A DNA stretch of 64,000 nucleotides from an uncultured Bacteroidales bacterium (lineage in GTDB: Bacteria > Bacteroidota > Bacteroidia > Bacteroidales > F082). This document shows positions 54,783 to 64,000 of this stretch, piece by piece. The notes under the pieces were generated by a model. That model was not told where the DNA came from. It saw nothing but the letters and a program-made list of their open reading frames with translations, and did no database searches. The DNA lies in contig CAJOHD010000002.1 in assembly GCA_905234275.1 (NCBI GenBank), forward strand, positions 1 to 64,000, written 5' to 3'. Both the position numbers and the translations under genes were made by a program. Numbering within the stretch: the stretch's first letter is position 1; every line of letters begins with the position of its first letter.

Positions 54783-54790
54783 CAAAAATA
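54783..54790 (-). promoter_or_regulatory. -7 promoter element for gpmA
   Basis: The minus strand reads TATTTTTGCG, 21 bases before the gpmA ATG. Confidence 0.6.
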
Positions 54791-54822
54791 CTAAAAATCT
54801 CAACATTAAGAAATAAAATGTT

Positions 54823-54830
54823 TATCTTTG
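54823..54830 (+). promoter_or_regulatory. -7 promoter element (TATCTTTG) for deacetylase
   Basis: TATCTTTGCATC lies four bases before a GTG start, so the message is probably leaderless. Confidence 0.7.
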
Positions 54831-54834
54831 CATC

Positions 54835-55494
54835 GTGAGATTAGTTAAACCATCGAAATTTTTCAGGATGTTCTATCCTTCTTTGCTTTGGGAGATGCCG
54901 AAGTCGAAGGAGAAAACCATTTACCTGACGTTTGACGACGGACCGCATCCGTTGATAACGCCCAAAGTGCTTGAAATTCTTGCACGTTACAACGCAAAAG
55001 CGACGTTTTTCTGCATAGGAAACAATGTGAAAAAATATCCTCAGACCTTTGAACTTTTGAAAAAAGAAGGTCATTCTGTTGGCTGTCACACTTTCAATCA
55101 TGAAGACGGCTGGAAAACCAAAACCCATGATTATGTCGACTCGGTGTCAACAGCCAACGAACTGATTCAGAGCAACCTCTTCCGCCCGCCTCACGGAAAA
55201 ATCAAAAGGTCAGAGCTGAAAAAATTATCCACTCTAAACTTTTTAAACAACTCTAAACACTACACTCTACACTCTAAACTAAAGATTGTCGCCTGGACTG
55301 TCATCGCCTACGACTGGGATCATGCTCTCTCACCTGAAGACGTTTATCAAAACGTCATCAAAAACGCCGGTGACGGTGCAATAGTGACGTTTCACGACAG
55401 CATAAAGGCATACAGTAACATGATTTCAGCTCTTCCGAGAGTTTTGGAATATTATAAAAACAAAGGTTTTACGTTTAAATCTATAGATTTTTGA
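54835..55494 (+). CDS. Polysaccharide deacetylase family protein
   Basis: The GTG at 54835 is chosen since LVKPSKFFRMFYPSLLWEMP matches the usual N terminus of Bacteroidota homologues. The NodB-type domain has LTFDDGP near residue 30, CHTFNHE (metal-binding His), and RPPHGK. Between ELKKL and KIVAWT about 16 residues (STLNFLNNSKHYTLHS) are encoded by a heptamer repeat found elsewhere (31852), apparently inserted in frame. The target polymer is unknown, possibly peptidoglycan or an exopolysaccharide. Confidence 0.88.
   Translation: MRLVKPSKFFRMFYPSLLWEMPKSKEKTIYLTFDDGPHPLITPKVLEILARYNAKATFFCIGNNVKKYPQTFELLKKEGHSVGCHTFNHEDGWKTKTHDYVDSVSTANELIQSNLFRPPHGKIKRSELKKLSTLNFLNNSKHYTLHSKLKIVAWTVIAYDWDHALSPEDVYQNVIKNAGDGAIVTFHDSIKAYSNMISALPRVLEYYKNKGFTFKSIDF
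55231..55280. repeat. Heptamer repeat inside the deacetylase gene
   Basis: Units of ACTCTAAACACTACACTC, the inverse of the tract at 31852, lie in frame within the deacetylase. Confidence 0.7.
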
Positions 55495-55524
55495 AAAATA
55501 TGTAATTTCTATAGAATTAATACT

Positions 55525-55532
55525 TAAATTTG
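55525..55532 (+). promoter_or_regulatory. -7 promoter element (TAAATTTG)
   Basis: TAAATTTGCGG precedes the lipoprotein start by 41 bases. Confidence 0.6.
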
Positions 55533-55572
55533 CGGTGAAAATTAACTTTATTATTAACTAAATCATAAAAAA

Positions 55573-56511
55573 ATGAAAAAAGTATTATTCCCATTGTTCG
55601 CAATCGTGGCAATTATGCTGATTGTTGTTAGTTGTAAAGACAAGGATAACAACAACAATGTTACCCCTAACACTCCAACTGTGGAAAGTTATTTCAATGT
55701 TCCAGGTGGAAATTATGTTGCAAGCGCAATGCCAGAAGCAACAACAGAAGAAGAACCGCATGTAGTTATGAATAACGTAGCAATTCCTGGTGGTTCAAGC
55801 TATGTTTCAGTTGCTTATTCAGTTGAAGCATCAAAGATTTTCGTTGGTGCAGAAGGTACTAAAGGTCACTATGAGCTTACTCCTGACAACAGAGGCACAA
55901 ACGAGATTATTTATGATTTCGTCATGGTGATGAGTCAACAGCTGTCGGGTGATCTTCTTGTTGTTACCATTGCAGTTCTTGACGAAAACGGTAATGTCAG
56001 TGAGCATGTCTCAGTGCCTGTTGAGATCCACGTAGTCGGTACAGGTACACTTCAGGTGAGCTTGTCGTTCGACAATGACAAAGATGTTGACCTCCACCTC
56101 ATTGAACCTAACGGATATCATATTTACTATGGTGACAGAGAGAGTGAGAACGGCGGTGTTCTTGACCTTGACTCAAATCCTAGCTGCGCAATCGACGGTG
56201 TTGATAATGAAAACATCACTTATAGTGGAGACGCATATGTTGAACCAGGTGTTTACACAGTGTATGTTGACATGTGGGAAAACTGCAATCCTGAAGTTGC
56301 AACCAACTTCGTGGTGACAGTGTTTTATGAAGGTGCACCTCTCATCAACGCAATTGCAGGAACATTCCCTGTTGGCGAACCGAGCAACTATGCTAACTTG
56401 GATGCTATCCAGCCAGTCTGCACATTCATAATCCCGGAAAACGGACAGGCTAAACCAGCAAAATCACTTAAGAAAGGTCTTCCGAAATTCTTGAGATCAG
56501 CTGAGAAGTAA
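55573..56511 (+). CDS. Predicted lipoprotein with DUF2135-like domain
   Basis: The 312-residue lipoprotein (lipobox IVVSC) has a C-terminal region with VDLHLIEPNGYHIYYGD and YTVYVDMWENC, resembling the DUF2135 family. The N-terminal part is an Ig-like strand region. No function is known. A composite palindromic element starts right after the stop. Confidence 0.7.
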   Translation: MKKVLFPLFAIVAIMLIVVSCKDKDNNNNVTPNTPTVESYFNVPGGNYVASAMPEATTEEEPHVVMNNVAIPGGSSYVSVAYSVEASKIFVGAEGTKGHYELTPDNRGTNEIIYDFVMVMSQQLSGDLLVVTIAVLDENGNVSEHVSVPVEIHVVGTGTLQVSLSFDNDKDVDLHLIEPNGYHIYYGDRESENGGVLDLDSNPSCAIDGVDNENITYSGDAYVEPGVYTVYVDMWENCNPEVATNFVVTVFYEGAPLINAIAGTFPVGEPSNYANLDAIQPVCTFIIPENGQAKPAKSLKKGLPKFLRSAEK

Positions 56512-56512
56512 T

Positions 56513-56668
56513 GAGATTCCTCGCGCTCCGCGCTCGGAATGACAATGATTAATGAAAACCATTAGCGCGGCATGTCGGAACTTACAATTATGTAGGAACC
56601 GGCTTGCCGCGCTAGTTTGTTTAATGTTGGTATTGTCATTCCGAGCCCCGAAGGGGCGAGGAATCTCA
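56513..56668. repeat. Composite palindromic repeat (copy B)
   Basis: Same order of parts as at 7600: GAGATTCCTCGC...CGGAATGACA, an inner GCGCGGCAT...TGTAGGAACCGG...GCCGCGC, and a closing GTCATTCCGAGCC...CGAGGAATCTC. It lies between the lipoprotein and recG stop codons. Confidence 0.85.
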
Positions 56669-58771
56669 TTATCCGATTCTGCTCCAATCAAAGTCTCTCT
56701 CAAACTGCTGCGAAAAATACTGTTTTGTAGCGTAATGCTCAGGCTTTGAGAGCGTCGGGTCGGCATCGAGAAGCAGGTTCGCCATCCTTCTGGTGTGCCT
56801 GATGATAGGCTCGTCGTATTGGAAGTCACCGATTTTCATCTCAATCATTCCCGATTGGCGGGTGCCTTGTGTCTCGCCGGGACCTCTCAGCTGCAAGTCC
56901 GCTTCTGCGATTTCGAATCCGTCGTTGGTTTTCACCATCGTCTCCATGCGTTTCTTGCCTTCGCCGGTGATCTTATGGTCTGTGATCAAGACACAATACG
57001 ACTGCTCGGCGCCACGGCCCACTCTTCCACGCAGCTGATGCAGCTGTGAGAGCCCGAACCTGTTGGCGTTCTCGATAATCATCACTGAGGCGTTCGGCAC
57101 GTTGACACCCACTTCGATGACGGTAGTAGCTATCATGATATGTGTTTCGCCACGCACAAACCGCTGCATCTCCCAGTCTTTGTCTTCGGCCTTCATCTGT
57201 CCGTGCACCACGCTGATGTGATAATCAGGTTCAGGGAAATCGCGCATCATCGCCTCATAGCCCTCCTGCAGGTTGATCAAGTCCATCTTTTCCGACTCCT
57301 TGATGAGCGGGTAAACGACATATATCTGATGCCCTTCGGCAATCTGTTTCTTCATGAATCCGATTATCGCAAGTCGTTGTTCCTGAAACACATGCACTGT
57401 CTTGACAGGCTTTCTTCCTGGCGGCAGCTCGTCGATTTTCGAGACATCGAGGTCGCCATATTGTGTCATTGCCAAGGTGCGCGGGATAGGGGTGGCGGTC
57501 ATCACCAAAGTATGTGGCGGGAACGCTGTCTTGTCCCAAAACGAGGCACGCTGCGCCACGCCGAAACGATGCTGCTCGTCGATGATGCAGAGCCCTAAGT
57601 TCTTGAAAACCACGGTGTCTTCAATCAAGGCGTGAGTACCTATTATTATCTGAAGGTCGCCACTTGCGAGATCGGTGAGAATCTGTTTTCGTTCCGATTG
57701 CTTGGTGCTTCCTGTCAGCAAGGCGAAGTGCACGTCCATGCCTTTGAGTTGCGCTCGCAACGTCTCAAGATGCTGAGTGGCAAGGATTTCCGTCGGTGCC
57801 ATGAGCGCTGCCTGATAGCCGTTGTCGAGTGCGAGAAGCATTATCATCAGAGCGACGATGGTCTTGCCGCTTCCGACGTCGCCTTGAAGCAGTCGGTTCA
57901 TCTGGTGACCGCTCTTCAAATCAGCTCGAATCTCTTTGATGACGCGTTTTTGAGCGTTGGTGAGAGGGAAGGGGAGATGTTCTTTGTAGAAGCTGTTGAA
58001 ATAATTGCCAACTTGTTGAAACACAACGCTTCTGGTGTTCATCTGACGGTCTTTTTTATGGACCAACAGTCGCAGTTGGAAGAAGAAATGTTCCTCATAT
58101 TTCAATCTCGTCGTAGCACGTTGAATATCAGTGCTGTTCGACGGCAGGTGTATCTTGTAATAGGCTTCTTTTCGAGGCAGAAGTTTGTCGTGAAGCACCA
58201 GGCTCTCGGGCAGAACCTCAGGAATCATGTTCCACACCTGCAACACGCACGTCTTTATGATTTTCGCAAACTGTTTGGTGCCGAGACCTGCGTTTTTCAT
58301 CTTCTCGGTGGTGTTGTAAACGCCTTGCAGAGCCTCGCCGACGAGCACGTCGTCGGGGTTATAATCCTCCACATCGGGATGGGTGAAGTTGAAGCGGTTG
58401 TTAAACACGCTAGCCTTGCCGAAAATGAGGTATTTCTTGCCCGGCTGGAAGCGGTTTTTTATCCATTTCAGACCTTTAAACCACACCAATTCGATTGAGC
58501 CAGTGTCATCGGTAAACGTCGCTGTAATTCTCGTAACTCGCGGAGCGCCAATGCATTGCATATTGCTCACCGTTCCAACCAGCTGGTAATAAACAGTGTC
58601 GTCGCTTATCTGCCTCACCTTATGAATCTGCGAACGGTCGATATATCTGAAAGGGAAATAATCGAGCAGGTCTTGAAACGTGAAAATGCCCAACTCCTTG
58701 TTCAGAAGCTCCGCCCGTTTCGGCCCGACGCCCTTCAGAAATTCAATTTTCGTCTGCAGAAGATCAACCAT
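56669..58771 (-). CDS. recG: ATP-dependent DNA helicase RecG
   Basis: The 700-residue protein has the RecG layout: an OB-fold wedge domain near the N terminus, then GDVGSGKT (Walker A), DEQH (II), TATPIPRTL (III) and the HQLRGRVGRG (VI) region. RecG regresses stalled forks and processes Holliday junctions. It has its own promoter, divergent from lysS. Confidence 0.95.
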   Translation of the reverse strand: MVDLLQTKIEFLKGVGPKRAELLNKELGIFTFQDLLDYFPFRYIDRSQIHKVRQISDDTVYYQLVGTVSNMQCIGAPRVTRITATFTDDTGSIELVWFKGLKWIKNRFQPGKKYLIFGKASVFNNRFNFTHPDVEDYNPDDVLVGEALQGVYNTTEKMKNAGLGTKQFAKIIKTCVLQVWNMIPEVLPESLVLHDKLLPRKEAYYKIHLPSNSTDIQRATTRLKYEEHFFFQLRLLVHKKDRQMNTRSVVFQQVGNYFNSFYKEHLPFPLTNAQKRVIKEIRADLKSGHQMNRLLQGDVGSGKTIVALMIMLLALDNGYQAALMAPTEILATQHLETLRAQLKGMDVHFALLTGSTKQSERKQILTDLASGDLQIIIGTHALIEDTVVFKNLGLCIIDEQHRFGVAQRASFWDKTAFPPHTLVMTATPIPRTLAMTQYGDLDVSKIDELPPGRKPVKTVHVFQEQRLAIIGFMKKQIAEGHQIYVVYPLIKESEKMDLINLQEGYEAMMRDFPEPDYHISVVHGQMKAEDKDWEMQRFVRGETHIMIATTVIEVGVNVPNASVMIIENANRFGLSQLHQLRGRVGRGAEQSYCVLITDHKITGEGKKRMETMVKTNDGFEIAEADLQLRGPGETQGTRQSGMIEMKIGDFQYDEPIIRHTRRMANLLLDADPTLSKPEHYATKQYFSQQFERDFDWSRIG

Positions 58772-58793
58772 ATTAATAATAAAAATATTTATG

Positions 58794-58801
58794 CAAAGGT
58801 A
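58794..58801 (-). promoter_or_regulatory. -7 promoter element for recG
   Basis: The minus strand reads TACCTTTGCA, 23 bases before the recG ATG. Confidence 0.65.
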
Positions 58802-58814
58802 AACAAAAAATCGC

Positions 58815-58822
58815 TATCTTTG
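58815..58822 (+). promoter_or_regulatory. -7 promoter element (TATCTTTG) for lysS
   Basis: TATCTTTGCACC lies 46 bases before the lysS start. Confidence 0.75.
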
Positions 58823-58867
58823 CACCCAAATGTGTTTTTTAGAAAAAATAAGTAAAAAAGATATATC

Positions 58868-60583
58868 ATGTTAAGTGAACAGGAACAAATTAGAAGAAAT
58901 TCTCTTCAGGAACTTTACAAACTCGGTATTAACCCTTATCCGCAGGCAGCGTTCGAGGTGAACGTGACAACGGCACAGATTAAAGAACAATTTGACGACA
59001 ACGACCTCTCGAAGTTTGAGAGTGTCAGCATTGGCGGCCGTATCATGAGCCGTCGTATCATGGGTGCCGCTTCGTTCTGCGAGTTGCAGGACTCTTACGG
59101 TCGTATCCAGCTTTATCTTAACCGCGACGAGATTTGTCCGGGTGAGGATAAGACGATGTACAACGTGGTGTTCAAACGTCTGCTCGATATCGGCGACTTT
59201 ATCGGAGTGAAAGGTTTTGTGTTCCGTACCCAGATGGGTGAGATTTCCATCCACGTCAAGGAGATGACAGTGCTCAGCAAGAGCTTGCGCCCACTGCCAA
59301 TCGTGAAAGAGAAAGACGGCGTGAAATACGACGAGTTCAACGACCCTGAGCTGCGTTACCGTATGCGTTACGTCGACCTCGTGGTCAACGATAAGGTCAA
59401 AGATATCTTCATCAAACGTACCCGCATCATCGACAGCATTCGCCGTTTCTTCAACGAGAGCGGCTATCTCGAGGTGGAAACCCCTGTTCTGCAGGCTATT
59501 CCAGGTGGTGCAACAGCACGTCCGTTCATCACTCACCACAACGCTTTGGACATCCCGATGTACCTGCGTATTGCCGACGAGCTTTACCTGAAACGCCTCA
59601 TCGTGGGCGGCTTCGAGGGCGTTTATGAGTTCTCGCGTAACTTCCGTAACGAAGGTATGGACCGCACTCATAACCCTGAGTTTACAGGTCTTGAGATCTA
59701 CGTTGCTTACAAAGATTATCTCTGGATGATGGACTACACCGAGGCGATGATTGAGCGCGCAGTGAAAGAGGTGTTAGGTACTGATACTGTGAAGGTTGGT
59801 GAAAATGAGATTTGCTTCAAACGCCCGTTCAAACGCATCACGATGATTGATTCCATCAAGGAGAAGACCGGCATCGACATCACTGGTATGGACGAGGATC
59901 AGCTGCGTGAGGTGTGCAAGAAACTCGAGATTGAAGTCGACGCTTCGATGGGTAAAGGTAAGCTCATCGACGAGATTTTCGGTGCAAAATGCGAGGGTAC
60001 ATACATCCAGCCTACATTCATCACCGACTATCCTGTTGAGATGTCGCCTCTCTGCAAACGTCATCGTAACAACCCTGAGCTGACAGAACGTTTCGAGCTG
60101 ATGGTCAACGGAAAAGAGCTCGCTAACGCATATACCGAGCTCAACGATCCTATCGACCAGCGTGCCCGTTTCGAGGAACAGATGAAGCTGGCAGGTCGCG
60201 GTGACGACGAGGCTATGCTCATCGACCAGGACTTCCTCCGCGCTCTTGAATACGGTATGCCTCCTACATCGGGAATGGGCATCGGCATCGACCGTCTGGT
60301 GATGCTGCTCACTGGTCAGACACAGATTCAGGAAGTGCTTCTCTTCCCTATGATGCGTCCGGAAGTGCATAAGAAAGTCGCCACAAAAGAAGACTTTATG
60401 GCAGCCGGAGTGCCTGAGGTTTGGGCCGAAGTGCTTGTAAAACAAAACTATACCACCGTCGAGCAGATGCAGTCGGAGAAACCTTCGGCACTGCGTGAGA
60501 AACTCAACGGTATCCGTAAAAAGACAAAGATGGACGTCCCGGCATTGCAGCTTGAGGAGGTCGAATCATGGATCAATAAATAA
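58868..60583 (+). CDS. lysS: Lysyl-tRNA synthetase, class II
   Basis: The 571-residue protein has an N-terminal OB fold and the class II catalytic core: motif 2 [18 protein letters not shown] and motif 3 [11 protein letters not shown]. It charges tRNA-Lys. The C-terminal about 70 residues ([19 protein letters not shown]...) extend past the usual bacterial end, as in other Bacteroidota. The stop is followed by a palindrome. Confidence 0.95.
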   Translation: MLSEQEQIRRNSLQELYKLGINPYPQAAFEVNVTTAQIKEQFDDNDLSKFESVSIGGRIMSRRIMGAASFCELQDSYGRIQLYLNRDEICPGEDKTMYNVVFKRLLDIGDFIGVKGFVFRTQMGEISIHVKEMTVLSKSLRPLPIVKEKDGVKYDEFNDPELRYRMRYVDLVVNDKVKDIFIKRTRIIDSIRRFFNESGYLEVETPVLQAIPGGATARPFITHHNALDIPMYLRIADELYLKRLIVGGFEGVYEFSRNFRNEGMDRTHNPEFTGLEIYVAYKDYLWMMDYTEAMIERAVKEVLGTDTVKVGENEICFKRPFKRITMIDSIKEKTGIDITGMDEDQLREVCKKLEIEVDASMGKGKLIDEIFGAKCEGTYIQPTFITDYPVEMSPLCKRHRNNPELTERFELMVNGKELANAYTELNDPIDQRARFEEQMKLAGRGDDEAMLIDQDFLRALEYGMPPTSGMGIGIDRLVMLLTGQTQIQEVLLFPMMRPEVHKKVATKEDFMAAGVPEVWAEVLVKQNYTTVEQMQSEKPSALREKLNGIRKKTKMDVPALQLEEVESWINK

Positions 60584-60585
60584 TT

Positions 60586-60610
60586 GTAAAGACGCACGGC
60601 CGTGCGTCTC
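60586..60610. repeat. Interspersed perfect palindrome after lysS
   Basis: Another copy of the GACGCACGGCCGTGCGTC core, two bases past the lysS stop. It ends 11 bases before the peptidase start. Confidence 0.85.
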
Positions 60611-60621
60611 TCCATCTAAAA

Positions 60622-63600
60622 ATGAAAACTATGAAAAAAACATTCTTAACCCTATTGTTTGCTGCTATCTTGAGCACTCTATCTTTCGCTCAGACAGTGC
60701 AGAAAACCTACTATTTCGGAACACCAATGGTAAGCGAGGTGAACGGCTACGATGTGATCCGTTTCACTGACACTTACAATAACGGTAACACCGGTGAGGC
60801 TATGTTGCCTTATCAGACAGTGTCGCTGTTACTCCCTCAAAACACTGAGGCTCAGAGCATTTCTGTTGAGTATTCCGACTTTGTCGAACTTGAAGGAACT
60901 TACAACCTGCTTCCAAAACAGGCAGCAAGACCTTTATCATCGACAGAACCTTTTGTTTTTGAGAGAAATGAGGACTTTTACCGTTCGGAGAATGTGTATC
61001 CTGAGGTCACATATTCAAAAGCAAACACTCAGTATCTCAACGGATGCTCATTTGCTTTTGCACAGTTCACTCCTGTGAGATATGTGCCTGCTACAGGAAA
61101 GGTTTCTTACGCTAAGTCGGCTACTGTTACAGTCAACCTGACTGCTTCAAAAACCGACAGGAGCAGCAAGCTTTGGATGACTCCTGAGGTTCAGGCTCGT
61201 GTTGAGCGTCTGGCTCAGAACCCGGAGGCGGTGCAGGAATATCAGACACGTGGACGTTCAATAGGCGGATATGAGTTGCTCGTCATCACTCCAGAGCAGT
61301 GGGTGTCGCATTTCGATGAGTACGTTGCCTTTTACGAGGCTCGCGGTCTCCGTACACATGTGACAGCATTGGAATACATCCTTGCCAACTTCGACGGTCG
61401 CGACGATGCTGAAAAGATGCGTACTTACATCGCTCAAGAGTATGAAAATGAAGGCATTATGATGGTGCTTCTCGGTGGTGACTCCAATGTGGTTCCGTGG
61501 CGCGCGTTATACTGCTATGTGAGCGACGAATATGTTGATAATCTCCCGGCAGATATGTATTTCGTTTGCCTTGATGGCACTTGGGATGATGACAATGACG
61601 GACTTTGGGGTGAGATCGGTGAAGACGATTTGCTCCCTGAACTTGGCATAGGTCGTATGCCTTTCAACAACGAGACACAGTTTAACCATATGATGCACAA
61701 GACGTTAGAATATCAGGCAAACCCTGTGCTCGGTGAGTTCCATAATGTAGTTCTTGGAGCAGAGCATATGGGCGACGGATACTACGGCAGCACCGATTTG
61801 GAAAGACTTATCGGAGGCAGCAGCGATTATGACTATACCACAGTAGGTATTCCAGCTGACTATAATTTCACAAAGGTTTATGAGACAAATTTAAAACCTT
61901 GGTCTGGAAAATGGTTTAGAGATGAAATCAACGCGGCTGGAGGACAGTATGTGCATCATGAAGGTCACGCTAACACCGATTATGTGGCAGGATGGTATGT
62001 AAACACTACAGATGACAACACTTTCGCGCAACTCGACGGTGTACATCATAACTATAGCTTCTTCCATTCACACGGCTGTATCTGCGGTGACTTCACTCAT
62101 ACTTGTATGCTTGAGCGTTTGGTTAACATTTCGACGGGATTTGTAGCAACGACAGGTAATTCGCGTTATGGTTGGTATGTGCCGTGGGGCGACGGAATGG
62201 CTGCTCACCTGCATCGTGAGTTTGTCGATGCTTACTATAACGACCGTCTTCCTTATATCGGAACAGCTTTCGTGGAGATGAAGATAATGACAGCACCTTA
62301 CGTCGCAACACCTTGGGGCGATGACGGCGCGATGCGTTGGAACCTTTACGACATCAATATCTTAGGTGACGTGGCTGTTTGCCCATGGCTCGACGAGCCT
62401 TTCCGTCCGGAAGTGAATTATGCATCAGCATTGTCAGTGGGAACAACCACAACACCTGTCAGCATCACCTATAGAGGTGAGGCACAAAGCAACTTCCGCT
62501 GCAGCATCTTCCATAACGGTGAACTGCTCGCTTTCGGCATGACCGATGAAAACGGAAACGCTGATATCGACTTCGCAGATGCACTCGATGTAGCTGATAC
62601 TCTGCAACTTATCATCACTGGACCGAATGCTTATCCACAGACAATAGATATTGTTGGAATCAACGCTAATACAGCATTTGTGTATCCACAAGATATTGAT
62701 ATTCATGGTGATTTCCTCTTCGGAAGAAATATTTCAATGGATGTCGACTTCAAGAATGCAGGTACGGTCGATGCCAATAACGTGGTTGCAACATTGTCGT
62801 CAAGCTCAAACTATGTGACAATGTCGAAGTCAACGGTGAACGTTGGAACCGTCAACGCTGGTGGATCTGTAATGATTGCTGACGCTTTCGACATCGAAGT
62901 TGCAAATAACATCCCTGATGGCACTTACGTCGATTTCGTAATGACTTGTACAGATGGCACCAACGTCTGGAGCCGTGATATCTTCTTCCTGGCAGTGGCT
63001 CCTGTCATGACAATCGATGAGTTGACATACGCAGAAGTCTCTGGCAACATGAACGGTTTCCTCGATCCGGGTGAGACGTTTAGACTTACTGTAACAGGTA
63101 AGAATACAGGTCATTATGCAGCCGAAAATCCTTATATTCATGGAAGTTTGAACTCAGAATATCTGACATTTGTCAGCAACGACACTCATATCGCCAATGT
63201 GGAAGTCGGTGCAGGATTTACTGGAAGCGTAGAGATTAGAATCGCTGACGATGCACCTAACGGCACCACTGTTAGCATCAATTTAAGCGCTATAACAGGT
63301 CAGTATTCAGCTGATAAGAGCATTGTTTTGACTGTCGGAACAGTGCAAGAAGGCTTTGAGTCGGGTGACTTCTCACATCTCAACTGGATGCTTGAAGGTG
63401 ATGATAATTGGTTTATCACTGATGCTGAGGCACATACAAGTACCTTCAGCGCTCAATCGCCACAACTTTCAAAACATCAGTCAGCTTCAATGGTTATTGA
63501 TATGGAAAACACCACCGATGGAGAGCTTTCATTCTATTATAAGATGCATATCAAACATAATAGGGCTGCGCTCATCATCTATCTCGACGATGTTGTCAAA

Positions 63601-64000
63601 GATATGCTTTATGGTGATCATGACTGGACATTGTATAGATTGGACTTGCCTGCCGGACAGCATACCATAAAATGGTGCTATTATACAGGCCAAAGCGGCA
63701 GTACAGAAGAATATGTCTGCTGGGTTGACGATATCACATTCCCAGGTAACACAATGATTCTCGGCGTTGAATCAGTTGAAAGCGATAATGATGTGATGAT
63801 TTATCCTAACCCTGCAACTGATATCATCAATGTGAAAGGCGATGATATTCAATATGTTGAGATTTACAATACTGTTGGATCAAGAGTCATATCAAAGAAT
63901 GTAATCGACTCAGAATCAATCAATATTGCTAATCTTACAAGCGGAATTTATTTCGTTAGAATTGTTGATAAACAAGGTAACACTTCAACGACAAAAATCG
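60622..64000 (+). CDS. C25 gingipain-type cysteine peptidase with T9SS sorting domain (partial, runs off the edge)
   Basis: An open frame of 1126 codons reaches the window end without a stop. It starts with MKTMKKTFLTLLFAAILSTL and a cleavage site at SFAQ. The peptidase C25 catalytic region has HHEGHAN (His449) and HGCICGDF (Cys486), like the His/Cys dyad of gingipains. Later strands resemble Ig-like domains, and a T9SS type A domain begins at YPNPATDIINV near residue 1057, with the last visible residues still within it. It should be a secreted or surface protease or, like PorU, a sortase-type processing enzyme; the presence of a T9SS domain favours a secreted substrate. The palindrome at 60586 lies upstream. 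Confidence 0.9.
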   Translation, partial: MKTMKKTFLTLLFAAILSTLSFAQTVQKTYYFGTPMVSEVNGYDVIRFTDTYNNGNTGEAMLPYQTVSLLLPQNTEAQSISVEYSDFVELEGTYNLLPKQAARPLSSTEPFVFERNEDFYRSENVYPEVTYSKANTQYLNGCSFAFAQFTPVRYVPATGKVSYAKSATVTVNLTASKTDRSSKLWMTPEVQARVERLAQNPEAVQEYQTRGRSIGGYELLVITPEQWVSHFDEYVAFYEARGLRTHVTALEYILANFDGRDDAEKMRTYIAQEYENEGIMMVLLGGDSNVVPWRALYCYVSDEYVDNLPADMYFVCLDGTWDDDNDGLWGEIGEDDLLPELGIGRMPFNNETQFNHMMHKTLEYQANPVLGEFHNVVLGAEHMGDGYYGSTDLERLIGGSSDYDYTTVGIPADYNFTKVYETNLKPWSGKWFRDEINAAGGQYVHHEGHANTDYVAGWYVNTTDDNTFAQLDGVHHNYSFFHSHGCICGDFTHTCMLERLVNISTGFVATTGNSRYGWYVPWGDGMAAHLHREFVDAYYNDRLPYIGTAFVEMKIMTAPYVATPWGDDGAMRWNLYDINILGDVAVCPWLDEPFRPEVNYASALSVGTTTTPVSITYRGEAQSNFRCSIFHNGELLAFGMTDENGNADIDFADALDVADTLQLIITGPNAYPQTIDIVGINANTAFVYPQDIDIHGDFLFGRNISMDVDFKNAGTVDANNVVATLSSSSNYVTMSKSTVNVGTVNAGGSVMIADAFDIEVANNIPDGTYVDFVMTCTDGTNVWSRDIFFLAVAPVMTIDELTYAEVSGNMNGFLDPGETFRLTVTGKNTGHYAAENPYIHGSLNSEYLTFVSNDTHIANVEVGAGFTGSVEIRIADDAPNGTTVSINLSAITGQYSADKSIVLTVGTVQEGFESGDFSHLNWMLEGDDNWFITDAEAHTSTFSAQSPQLSKHQSASMVIDMENTTDGELSFYYKMHIKHNRAALIIYLDDVVKDMLYGDHDWTLYRLDLPAGQHTIKWCYYTGQSGSTEEYVCWVDDITFPGNTMILGVESVESDNDVMIYPNPATDIINVKGDDIQYVEIYNTVGSRVISKNVIDSESINIANLTSGIYFVRIVDKQGNTSTTKI

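Noticed and set aside
58871..59671. 266-codon open frame on the minus strand
   Set aside because: It is antisense to lysS, and such frames are common opposite strongly biased genes here.
60794..61078. Short plus-strand frame in the peptidase region
   Set aside because: The C25 peptidase frame covers this DNA in another phase with clear motifs.

Overview
The window is a chromosomal segment from a member of the Bacteroidota, most likely an uncultured Bacteroidales from a gut-like habitat. The evidence is the repeated TAnnTTTG -7 promoter motif (usually TATCTTTGCA), several secreted proteins with type IX secretion (T9SS) C-terminal sorting domains, a gingipain-type C25 peptidase, GldH next to PBP1A and RicT, a paired methylmalonyl-CoA mutase, and an ORF6N/KilA-N locus. 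Only the phylum is certain.

Layout. 0-4.3 kb: the 3' end of a 5S rRNA gene, then a large T9SS protein and a small tail-anchored partner. 4.3-16.7 kb: housekeeping genes (PurF-like, SAM hydroxide adenosyltransferase, PhoH, PurC, AlkD-like, DEAD-box helicase, serine hydrolase, an orphan response regulator, NadD, YicC, RocD). 16.7-21.9 kb: four exported proteins of mostly unknown function, divergent from a membrane-anchored HTH protein. 22-31 kb: a DUF4143 ATPase, an HSDR_N-like protein, PAP2, Obg, PBP1A, GldH, RicT, MATE and a fused HigB-HigA remnant. 31.5-45.8 kb: an accessory region with a 6S-like RNA, two more large/small secreted pairs, a toxin-antitoxin pair between 70-bp direct repeats, a His-rich CobW GTPase and KilA-N/ORF6N genes. 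46-60.6 kb: PrsW, methylmalonyl-CoA mutase (large subunit frameshifted), RNase HI, TcdA, TatD, GpmA, polysaccharide deacetylase, RecG and LysS. From 60.6 kb to the edge: a C25 peptidase that runs off the window.

Two themes stand out. First, several families of short palindromic or low-complexity repeats are scattered through the window, and at least seven copies lie inside reading frames without breaking them (PhoH, DeaD, PAP2, CobW, TatD, RNase HI, polysaccharide deacetylase). This resembles the palindromic elements of Rickettsia. Second, a two-gene cassette occurs three times: a large secreted protein with a conserved tail of about 400 residues, followed by an 82-85 residue protein ending in PLG(S/D)GL, a hydrophobic stretch and a basic tail. 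The small protein looks like a sorting or anchoring substrate dedicated to its neighbour.

Two well-structured candidate RNAs (13.6 and 31.6 kb) each have a Bacteroidota promoter and a 3' U-run. No CRISPR array, tRNA, transposase or integrase was recognised.
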